Shown: positions 1 to 5,319 of the stretch, piece after piece
How positions within the stretch are numbered: position 1 is the stretch's first letter
Layout: each line of letters begins with the position of its first letter
DNA from: Propionibacteriaceae bacterium
Lineage (GTDB): Bacteria; Actinomycetota; Actinomycetes; Propionibacteriales; Propionibacteriaceae
Assembly: GCA_031265725.1 (NCBI GenBank)
Contig: JAISCH010000140.1
Location: 1 to 5,509 of the forward strand
Direction: 5' to 3'
DNA: 5,509 nt
Translations under genes and position numbers: made by a program
Notes under the pieces: generated by a model
What the model was told of the DNA's origin: nothing
What the model saw: the letters and a program-made list of their open reading frames with translations, nothing else
The model's database searches: none

Positions 1-87
1 GACCGAACCGATCCGTAGTCGTCCGGTGGGTTGCCCAGTCAAGTCGGCGATCAACTCGAAATCTTTGTCCGGGTTGAAGACGGCCAA
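1..87 (-). CDS. Possible 5' part of an unidentified divergent gene, running off the left edge
   Basis: Read on the minus strand from a TTG at 87-85, the frame stays open to the window edge for 29 codons. It gives a protein-like sequence beginning (M)AVFNPDKDFELIADL and continuing TGQPTGRLRIGSV. Third positions are mostly G or C (about 20 of 28), better than in the competing open + frame, which ends in TGA near 110. I do not recognise a family. There is no ATG between the upstream in-frame TAA (141-139) and this TTG, and no clear ribosome binding site, so the start is uncertain. It would be divergent from the hydrogenase operon. It could equally be non-coding or a decayed gene. Confidence 0.3.
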   Translation of the reverse strand, partial: MAVFNPDKDFELIADLTGQPTGRLRIGSV

Positions 88-130
88 CGAGGATATTTTT
101 TTGCTCTGAGCGTAAAGGCCCGCTTGTCGC

Positions 131-143
131 CCTAAAATTTAGG
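131..143. promoter_or_regulatory. AT-rich 6+6 bp palindrome, possible operator
   Basis: CCTAAAATTTAGG is a perfect inverted repeat with 6-bp arms and a 1-bp centre. It lies in the AT-rich stretch between the possible divergent gene and the hydrogenase operon, a usual place for a dimeric regulator. A second, GC-type 10-bp palindrome (AAGCCGGCTT) follows at 157-166. No regulator is identified and a chance match is possible. Confidence 0.25.
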
Positions 144-185
144 AAATGGTGGGAATAAGCCGGCTTGGGCTGTTGTTGCATTGGT

Positions 186-235
186 GGGTCCGCGGCCATT
201 TATTGTTCCCCAAATGGTCGCGGGCCTTTCTATTT
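186..235 (+). terminator. Strong hairpin with T-rich tail: terminator or leader attenuator
   Basis: The arms 186-201 (GGGTCCGCGGCCATTT) and 212-227 (AAATGGTCGCGGGCCT) pair over 16 positions if G-U pairs are allowed, around the 10-nt loop ATTGTTCCCC. A T-rich tract, TTTCTATTT (227-235), follows directly. That is the shape of a rho-independent terminator acting on + strand transcripts. The minus strand has no T tract after the stem. No convincing + strand gene ends just upstream, so it either closes a transcript from left of the window or sits inside a hydrogenase leader as an attenuator. Confidence 0.55.
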
Positions 236-289
236 CCGGCCGTGAATAAGCAAAGGTGCCAACTAGCGACCGGGCTACGGCTCACTGCC

Positions 290-302
290 TGATTGCTATC
301 AT
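290..302 (+). promoter_or_regulatory. FNR/CRP-type site overlapping a possible extended -10
   Basis: TGAT-TGCT-ATCA (290-301) has the perfect inner core of the FNR/CRP-family site TTGAT-N4-ATCAA, with both outermost bases different. The same bases contain TGCTATCAT (294-302), an extended -10 (TGn plus TATCAT, one mismatch from TATAAT). No good -35 is seen 17 bp upstream. If both readings are right, a regulator bound here would cover the -10 and more likely repress than activate. Anaerobic or redox control would suit a hydrogenase, but this is inference from a short motif. Confidence 0.3.
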
Positions 303-368
303 CGGCGCAAGGGAGAGCAATGGCGCTGTTTCGACCAAATGGCAAAGCGCACGGATCGCCCCTCGTTG

Positions 369-375
369 AAAGGTG
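369..375 (+). promoter_or_regulatory. Ribosome binding site that decides the hyaA start
   Basis: AAAGGTG ends 5 nt before ATG 381, a good Shine-Dalgarno match and spacing. The earlier in-frame ATG at 339 has no SD at usable distance: the nearest purine-rich block, GGGAGAG at 311-317, is about 21 nt away. That block is instead placed for an out-of-frame ATG at 320. This favours 381 as the small-subunit start. Confidence 0.5.
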
Positions 376-380
376 TTCGC

Positions 381-1637
381 ATGTCGTATCAGATGGACGG
401 CTGGCAGGAGCCGACGCTGGGTGAGAACCTGGCCAGGGCGGGAGTCTCGCGCAAAGCGTTCCTCGCCTATTGCGGCTCGTTGGCGGCGATCTTCGCAGTC
501 GGGACGGGCACGCCGAAGGCGGCGGCCGCCGTTCCCGCCGAAGTGGTGGCTGACAAACTCGGCGCAGTGACCAAGCCGAATGTGGTCTGGTTGCAGTTGC
601 AGGAATGCACTGGCTGCATGGAGAGCACGCTGCGTTCCGGTGGCACCACCGTCGAGGAAGTGGTGCTCAATCTGCTCTCGGTGAACTACAACGAATTAGT
701 CATGGCCGCCGCTGGCGACGCGGCCAACAAAGCCTTGGACGACACCAACGCCGAGCCGCACATCCTGGTGGTGAACGGCTCGATCCCGACCAAAGACGGC
801 GGTATCTACTGCACCATCGGCGGCAAGTCCGCCGAGGAAGTGCTGCGGGAGTCCGCCGCGAACGCCTCCGCGATCCTGGCCGTCGGGGCCTGTGCGGTGT
901 GGGGATCGGTGCAGGCTTCCAATCCGAATCCGACCGGGGCGGTGGGAGTTGACCAGATCATCCGGGACAAGCCGGTCATCAATGTCGCCGGTTGTCCCCC
1001 CATCGGCGAGGTGATCACCGCGACCGTAGCTTACCTGTTGACCCATGACGACCTGCCGAAGACCGACGCCGAGGGGCGTCCGCTCTTCGCCTACGACCAA
1101 CGTATCCACGACTCCTGCCCGCGTCGGGCGCACTTCGACGCCGGACAGTACGTCCGCACTTTCGACGACGAGGGCGCGCGCAACGGCTGGTGCCTGTACG
1201 AAGTGGGTTGCAAAGGGCCGAGCACTTTCAGCGCCTGCCCGATAATCCAGTGGAATCTGCACACCAGTTGGCCGATCGGCGCTGGGCATCCCTGCATCGG
1301 CTGCACCGAGAAGGATTTCTTCGACAGATTCACCCCCTTCTATCAAGCCCTGCCCAATGTCACCGGGCTGGGAATAGAGGGCACCGCCGAGAAGATCGGC
1401 TGGGGCCTGGTCGGCGCCACCGTCGCCGGAGTGGGCCTTCATGCCGGTATCACAGCGATCAGACACGCCGCCAGCCGCAAGCCCAGTCATGACGGCGAGC
1501 CGTTGCAGGCGTTCGGGGATTCCGGGCCGGTGCCGCTGCCCGTCCCAAAGCGCAGTTATCAAGCGGTGGATACGGATGGCTCAGCGGTTGAGCAACCCAC
1601 CCCGGACTCAGCCGACCCCAGTGGAGAGGCGGAATAG
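381..1637 (+). CDS. hyaA: [NiFe] hydrogenase small subunit, group 1, membrane-anchored
   Basis: This is the electron-transfer subunit of a respiratory hydrogenase, 418 residues from ATG 381 (432 if ATG 339 is used). Visible parts, numbered from 381: a Tat-like signal with SRKAFL at 23-28 and a hydrophobic stretch to about 50; proximal [4Fe-4S] ligands C76, C79, C171 and C205; distal cluster ligands H243, C246, C271 and C277; medial 3Fe-4S ligands C286, C305 and C308, with Pro298 where a fourth Cys would make 4Fe-4S; and a membrane helix at about 338-360 that anchors the protein beside the cytochrome. G78 and S176 occupy the positions of the two extra cysteines of O2-tolerant enzymes, so this is the standard type. 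Two oddities are RK instead of RR in the Tat motif and a 58-residue Pro-rich, acidic tail after the anchor. hyaB starts 3 nt after the stop. The family call is secure; the subgroup is not resolved. Confidence 0.96.
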   Translation: MSYQMDGWQEPTLGENLARAGVSRKAFLAYCGSLAAIFAVGTGTPKAAAAVPAEVVADKLGAVTKPNVVWLQLQECTGCMESTLRSGGTTVEEVVLNLLSVNYNELVMAAAGDAANKALDDTNAEPHILVVNGSIPTKDGGIYCTIGGKSAEEVLRESAANASAILAVGACAVWGSVQASNPNPTGAVGVDQIIRDKPVINVAGCPPIGEVITATVAYLLTHDDLPKTDAEGRPLFAYDQRIHDSCPRRAHFDAGQYVRTFDDEGARNGWCLYEVGCKGPSTFSACPIIQWNLHTSWPIGAGHPCIGCTEKDFFDRFTPFYQALPNVTGLGIEGTAEKIGWGLVGATVAGVGLHAGITAIRHAASRKPSHDGEPLQAFGDSGPVPLPVPKRSYQAVDTDGSAVEQPTPDSADPSGEAE

Positions 1638-1640
1638 ACC

Positions 1641-3380
1641 ATGGCCGAGCGAGTAGTCATCGATCCCATCACCCGCATCGAGGGTCATCTGCGGATAGAA
1701 CTGGAGACGGACGGCAAGAAGATATCGAAAGCCTGGAGTGAGACCACTCAATTCCGTGGCTTGGAGACCATCCTGCTCGGGCGCGATCCGCGCGACGCCT
1801 GGGCTTTCACCCAACGTATCTGCGGAGTGTGCACCTCCGTCCACGCCATCGCGTCGATCACCGCCGTCGAGAACGCTATCGGCTCCAACCCGCCAGAACA
1901 GGCCCGGCTCATCCGTGACATGGTGATGGGCTCCCAGGAGATCCAGGACCATGTGATCCACTTCTACCATCTGCACGCGCTGGATTTCGTCAACGTCCCC
2001 GCAGCGGCGAACGCCGACCCGGCCAAGGCGGTCTCCTTCGCCAGAGCCATCGGCTCCACCTGGAAAGGCAACACCTTGGAGCGGATGACGGAAGTCCGTG
2101 ACACTGTCAAGGGCATTCTCGATTCCGGGCAGTTGAGCGTCTTCACTGGCGGATACTGGGACCATCCCGACTACCGGCTGCCGCCGGAGGCCAATTTGAT
2201 GGCGGTGGCACACTATTTGGACGCGCTCGAATTCCAGCGTTCGATGATCCGGATCGGTACGGTGTTCGGCGGCAAGAATCCGCACCCGAACTTCTTGGTC
2301 GGCGGGATGGCCTGCACTATCGACCCCAGCCACTCCGAGTCGATCAACCAGGTGCAGATCGACCAGATCGGGCAGTGGATAGCGGAAACCACTGAATTCG
2401 TGAAGACCTGCTATCTGCCGGATGCGCTGGCAATCGTCGGGGTCTACAAGGACTATTTCGATATCGGCGCGGCCCAGCCGAATTTCTTGGCGGTCGGCAT
2501 GGCCGGAGCCACCTATGCCGGCGATCCGGCCACCGCCCGGATAACGTCGGCCCACACCGAGGTGAAGCCGGGGGTATTGCTGGATGGCGACTACAGCACC
2601 GTCCATCCCTTCGATCCGCGCAAAGTGTCCGAATGGGTCACTTCGGCCTGGTACTCCTACCCGGATGGCGATATCGGCCTCACCCCGGACAAGGGCGAGA
2701 CCAACGTGGCCTACACCGGCCCCAAGCCGCCCTACACCTGGCTGGGCGACAACGAGAAGTACACCTGGTGCAAAGCGCCGCGTTACGACGGCAAGGTGGT
2801 GCAGGTCGGGCCGGTGGCCCGGGTCCTGTTGGCCTACGCCAGCGGGCACCAGCGCACCAAGGAGATCGTGGACGGCGCGGCGGCGACGCTCGGCATCAGC
2901 CTCAGCCAATTGAATTCGACTGCCGGACGCACGTTGGCCCGCGCCGTGGAGTGCGTCACCTCGACCGAGGCCTTGGCCGAGACCACTTTCCCCACCTTTG
3001 TGAAGAAGATCAAGGGTGGCGACATCAACGTCTTCGACGCAACCCGGTGGGAACCGGACTCCTGGCCCAAGCAGGCCTCCGGCTACTCCTTCGTAGAGGT
3101 CGCCCGAGGCAATCTGAGCCATTGGGTGAGCATCGAAGACGGCAAGATCAGCCGTTATCAAGCGGTGGTGCCGACCACTTGGCTGGCCGGTGGCCGTGAC
3201 GCCGGGGGCCAGCAGGGTCCGTACGAGGAATCACTGGCCGGTGACCAGAAGCATCCGCTGGTCGACGCGGCGCAGCCGTTGGAACCCTTGCGCACCATCC
3301 ACTCCTTCGATCCGTGCATGTCCTGCGCGGTACACGTCCTCGATCCGGATGGCCAAGAGCTCTTGGCGGTGTTGTCATGA
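1641..3380 (+). CDS. hyaB: [NiFe] hydrogenase large subunit, group 1
   Basis: The catalytic subunit splits H2 at the Ni-Fe(CN)2CO centre and passes electrons to HyaA; it should be exported together with HyaA. It has 579 residues, normal for the family. The N-terminal motif is RICGVCTSVH (59-68), giving ligands C61 and C64. The C-terminal motif is DPCMSCAVH (557-565), giving C559 and C562. After His565 there are 14 more residues (VLDPDGQELLAVLS), the tail removed by the maturation protease once nickel is in place; hyaD lies two genes downstream. The start is ATG 1641, with a purine-rich SD (GGAGAGGCGG, 1623-1632) inside the end of hyaA. The stop overlaps the hyaC start in ATGA (3377-3380). All four cysteine ligands are present and nothing looks broken. 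Confidence 0.97.
   Translation: MAERVVIDPITRIEGHLRIELETDGKKISKAWSETTQFRGLETILLGRDPRDAWAFTQRICGVCTSVHAIASITAVENAIGSNPPEQARLIRDMVMGSQEIQDHVIHFYHLHALDFVNVPAAANADPAKAVSFARAIGSTWKGNTLERMTEVRDTVKGILDSGQLSVFTGGYWDHPDYRLPPEANLMAVAHYLDALEFQRSMIRIGTVFGGKNPHPNFLVGGMACTIDPSHSESINQVQIDQIGQWIAETTEFVKTCYLPDALAIVGVYKDYFDIGAAQPNFLAVGMAGATYAGDPATARITSAHTEVKPGVLLDGDYSTVHPFDPRKVSEWVTSAWYSYPDGDIGLTPDKGETNVAYTGPKPPYTWLGDNEKYTWCKAPRYDGKVVQVGPVARVLLAYASGHQRTKEIVDGAAATLGISLSQLNSTAGRTLARAVECVTSTEALAETTFPTFVKKIKGGDINVFDATRWEPDSWPKQASGYSFVEVARGNLSHWVSIEDGKISRYQAVVPTTWLAGGRDAGGQQGPYEESLAGDQKHPLVDAAQPLEPLRTIHSFDPCMSCAVHVLDPDGQELLAVLS
3352..3367. repeat. 16-bp perfect palindrome at the hyaB-hyaC junction
   Basis: GCCAAGAGCTCTTGGC reads the same on both strands. 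It lies in the codons for the cleaved HyaB tail, 9 nt before the hyaC ATG. In RNA it could fold as a 6-bp stem with an AGCU loop, taking up the first bases of the hyaC SD (GGCGGTG, 3365-3371). A role in setting hyaC translation is possible but unproven; it may simply reflect codon choice. Confidence 0.3.
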
Positions 3381-4597
3381 CCGCCGCCAGCTCGTCCCAG
3401 ACTCATTCGCCCTCCCGGACGCTGGTGGCCGACGGGGCTTTCACGCTGGGCAGGCTGAGCGAGGGACGAGTGCTGGCGCTGGCGGCGGCATGTCCCAGCG
3501 GCAGCGCCGATCCGGTCGACCTGGCGACGGTGGCGGCGCTGCGGATCGAGCGCCCGGACCTTCCAGCGGCGGAAGTGGACGACGGCGATTTCGACCCGGC
3601 CAGCCCGGATCGCATATTCAGCCTGGCCCGGGTGAGGGCGTTCCCGCTGGACGACGGCCAGGACGCCGACTTGGTGGTGATGCGCGGCAATCTGACCAGC
3701 GTGTTGAAACGGGTGCGGATCAGCCACGAGGACCGGAGCATCGCGCGCCGGAACGCCGATTGGGTGTCCCGGCGCGGCTGGCGTCCGCTGGCAGTGGCCA
3801 TCGCCAAAGTTGGAGAGCACGATCAGGTCGGGGAATTCAGCCTGGAGGGCTTCGTCAGCATCGGTGACGGGAGCGAGCGCGGCTCGGCCAGCAACGGCCC
3901 CGCCGACTGGGCGCGGGTGAATGTCTGGTCGGTGTCGCTGCGCTACCAGCACTGGATCAATGTGGCGATGGTTTTCATCCTCAGTTGCACCGGCTATTTC
4001 ATCATGGACCCATTCTTCGGGCCGACCGCCCACACTGGGGAGGAGACCGGCTTTTTGATGGGCTGGATGCGGCTGATCCATTTCTCCGCTGGTTTCATCT
4101 GGGTGGTGATCGGGGCGACCAGGATCCTGTCGGCGTTCACCTCTCGTGACCGGCAGTTGCGCTGGACACAGATGTGGCCGTTGAAACACAAACAAGATCT
4201 GCGCAATCTCGGCAGAGTGGTCCAACACTATGCCCTCATCAAAGACGACTCGCCGCTATTCCTGGCACACAATCCGTTGCAGCAACTCACGTACACCTCG
4301 CTGTATCTGGCCTGCGGCCTGCAGATGACGACCGGGTTCATCCTTTACGGGCTCTATCACCAGGACAATCCCTTCTGGGCTTTCATCTCGACTCCGGCGC
4401 ACTGGTTCGGCATTCCTGGGATCCGGCTGTTCCACGCCATGATGATGTTCGGCCTGTGGGCATTCGTGATAATGCACGTCTATCTGGCTGTCCGCGCCGA
4501 CTCGCTGGAACGTCATGGCGGCCTGTCCTCGATGATCAACGGCGGCGTGTGGCTGCATCGCGGCGCGAAGCCGGTGGACGCTCCCGAGATCGGATGA
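3377..4597 (+). CDS. hyaC: Hydrogenase b-type cytochrome with N-terminal P-type-ATPase N-domain-like fusion
   Basis: The protein has 406 residues and two parts. Residues ~179-400 are the HyaC/HupC-type di-haem cytochrome b that takes electrons from the small subunit into the membrane. Four helices lie at about 191-210, 228-251, 304-325 and 350-374, with candidate haem ligands H192, H235, H353 and H367. Usual HyaC proteins are only ~220-240 residues. Residues ~17-165 are extra, soluble, and resemble the nucleotide-binding domain of P-type ATPases (closest by eye to the plasma-membrane H+-ATPase type). Matching blocks are VLALAAACPSGSADPVDLA (32-50), FPLDD (89-93), VVMRGNLTSVLKRV (100-113, at the KGAP position), WVSRRGWRPLAVA (129-141) and FSLEGFVSIGD (154-164). 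VADGAFTLG (17-25) looks like a decayed DKTGTLT. The phosphorylation Asp, TGD motif and pump helices are absent, so it cannot be a pump; a nucleotide-sensing or structural role is inference. The start is ATG 3377, overlapping the hyaB stop, with SD GGCGGTG 5 nt upstream. Confidence 0.93.
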   Translation: MTAASSSQTHSPSRTLVADGAFTLGRLSEGRVLALAAACPSGSADPVDLATVAALRIERPDLPAAEVDDGDFDPASPDRIFSLARVRAFPLDDGQDADLVVMRGNLTSVLKRVRISHEDRSIARRNADWVSRRGWRPLAVAIAKVGEHDQVGEFSLEGFVSIGDGSERGSASNGPADWARVNVWSVSLRYQHWINVAMVFILSCTGYFIMDPFFGPTAHTGEETGFLMGWMRLIHFSAGFIWVVIGATRILSAFTSRDRQLRWTQMWPLKHKQDLRNLGRVVQHYALIKDDSPLFLAHNPLQQLTYTSLYLACGLQMTTGFILYGLYHQDNPFWAFISTPAHWFGIPGIRLFHAMMMFGLWAFVIMHVYLAVRADSLERHGGLSSMINGGVWLHRGAKPVDAPEIG

Positions 4598-5142
4598 ACG
4601 GTCCAGTTGGCGACCCTGCCACCACCCCTGAAATTGCCCCCGCCATCGATCCTGACGGGCGGATGGCTGCGATAACCGTCCTCGGCATTGGCAATCCGAT
4701 CATGGGTGACGACGGGGTGGGGCTGTGCCTGCTGGCCGCCCTGCAGTCGATCCGCACTGATCCTGGGATCGAGTACGTGGACGGCGGCACCGGCGGCATG
4801 GAATTGCTGCCAGTGGTGCAAGACTCCACTCGGCTGCTCATCTTGGACGCGGTGGACGGGACGGAGCCGGGTGCGGTGAGGCAGGTAAGCGGCGACCAGA
4901 TTCCACGCCTGCTGCAGGCCAAGCTGTCCCCGCACCAAGTGGGCCTGCTGGATGTTTTCGCGGCGGCCCGGCTGCTCGGCAAAGAGCCGGAACTTGTGGA
5001 AGCGATCGGGATCGTTCCCGAATCAGTGGAATTGCGGCTCGGACTCACCGCGCGAGTGGAGGCGGCTGTCCCGGTTGCGGTCGCCCTGGCGGCTGACGTA
5101 CTGGATCAATGGCTCACCGACTCCGCGCTGAACCGGGAGTGA
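4594..5142 (+). CDS. hyaD: Hydrogenase maturation endopeptidase (HyaD/HybD/HupD family)
   Basis: This protease checks nickel loading of the large subunit and then removes its C-terminal tail; its target should be HyaB, cut after His565. The core matches E. coli HybD throughout: VLGIGNPIMGDDGVG (29-43), VDGGTGGMELL (62-72), LLILDAVDG (81-89), SPHQVGL (112-118) and GIVPESVELRLGL further on. The three nickel ligands of the family (Glu16, Asp62 and His93 in HybD) correspond to D40, D85 and H114. It has 182 residues from ATG 4594, which overlaps the hyaC stop in ATGA. That leaves 23 residues before the usual family start. ATG 4663 (MAAITVLGIGN) would give the canonical ~160-residue protein and has a GGGCGG right against it, too close for a good SD. 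I prefer 4594 because of the coupling overlap. Confidence 0.94.
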   Translation: MNGPVGDPATTPEIAPAIDPDGRMAAITVLGIGNPIMGDDGVGLCLLAALQSIRTDPGIEYVDGGTGGMELLPVVQDSTRLLILDAVDGTEPGAVRQVSGDQIPRLLQAKLSPHQVGLLDVFAAARLLGKEPELVEAIGIVPESVELRLGLTARVEAAVPVAVALAADVLDQWLTDSALNRE

Positions 5143-5143
5143 T

Positions 5144-5188
5144 GACAGTGAATACCAGGACAGCGAATACGAGGACAGTAAAGACGAT
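5144..5188. repeat. Three tandem 15-bp repeats after hyaD
   Basis: GACAGTGAATACCAG (5144-5158), GACAGCGAATACGAG (5159-5173) and GACAGTAAAGACGAT (5174-5188) lie end to end. Copies 1 and 2 agree at 13 of 15 bases; copy 3 agrees at 11 of 15 with each. They begin 2 nt after the hyaD stop, in the gap between convergent hyaD and hypA. No function is apparent, and no clear terminator is seen in this gap. Confidence 0.6.
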
Positions 5189-5192
5189 GTGT

Positions 5193-5246
5193 TCAATCCC
5201 GGTCGGATATGTCGAAGTCAGCAAAGGTCGCTTTGAATTCCCGGCC
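5193..5246 (-). pseudogene. Duplicated copy of the hypA 3' end beyond its stop
   Basis: Directly after the hypA TAG, the same minus-strand frame continues as GREFKATFADFDISDRD and ends in TGA (5195-5193). This repeats the hypA tail GREFEVTFADLDLED: 10 of 15 residues are identical and most changes are conservative. At DNA level 5211-5247 matches 5283-5319 at 32 of 37 bases, offset exactly 72 bp (24 codons). It has no start of its own, so it is a relic of a tandem duplication or a tail reached only by stop readthrough. Confidence 0.6.
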
Positions 5247-5319
5247 CTAACCTTCCGGCTTGCCCGTCGCCGAGTCCTCCAGGTCCAAGTCGGCAAAAGT
5301 CACTTCGAATTCCCGGCCC
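5211..5319. repeat. Imperfect direct repeat, 37 bp, period 72 bp
   Basis: The units are 5211-5247 and 5283-5319 with five mismatches; both end in GAATTCCCGGCCC. The second unit lies inside hypA and the first covers its stop and downstream bases. The period is a multiple of three, so the hypA reading frame is kept across the duplication. Confidence 0.75.

Noticed and set aside
2..112. A + strand frame open from the left edge to a TGA near 110, as the 3' end of an upstream gene
   Set aside because: Third-position GC is poor and the peptide looks like antisense. It was considered because the hairpin at 186-235 would suit a + strand gene ending nearby, but the support is too thin.
139..345. A 68-codon minus-strand frame in the upstream control region
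   Set aside because: It crosses the hairpin and promoter-like motifs, has no recognisable features, and is composed of residues typical of non-coding translation.
696..1562. A long minus-strand open frame of 288 codons across hyaA
   Set aside because: It is antisense to a gene with all Fe-S ligands present, and its translation shows no recognisable domain. It is a high-GC shadow.
1608..3161. A 517-codon minus-strand open frame across hyaB
   Set aside because: It is wholly antisense to the large subunit, is rich in Gly/Arg/Asp/His, and has no motif. The length comes from codon bias in hyaB.
3158..4228. A 356-codon minus-strand open frame across hyaC
   Set aside because: It is antisense to the cytochrome gene and has no recognisable domain. 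hyaC has coupled start/stop overlaps and haem histidines supporting the + strand.
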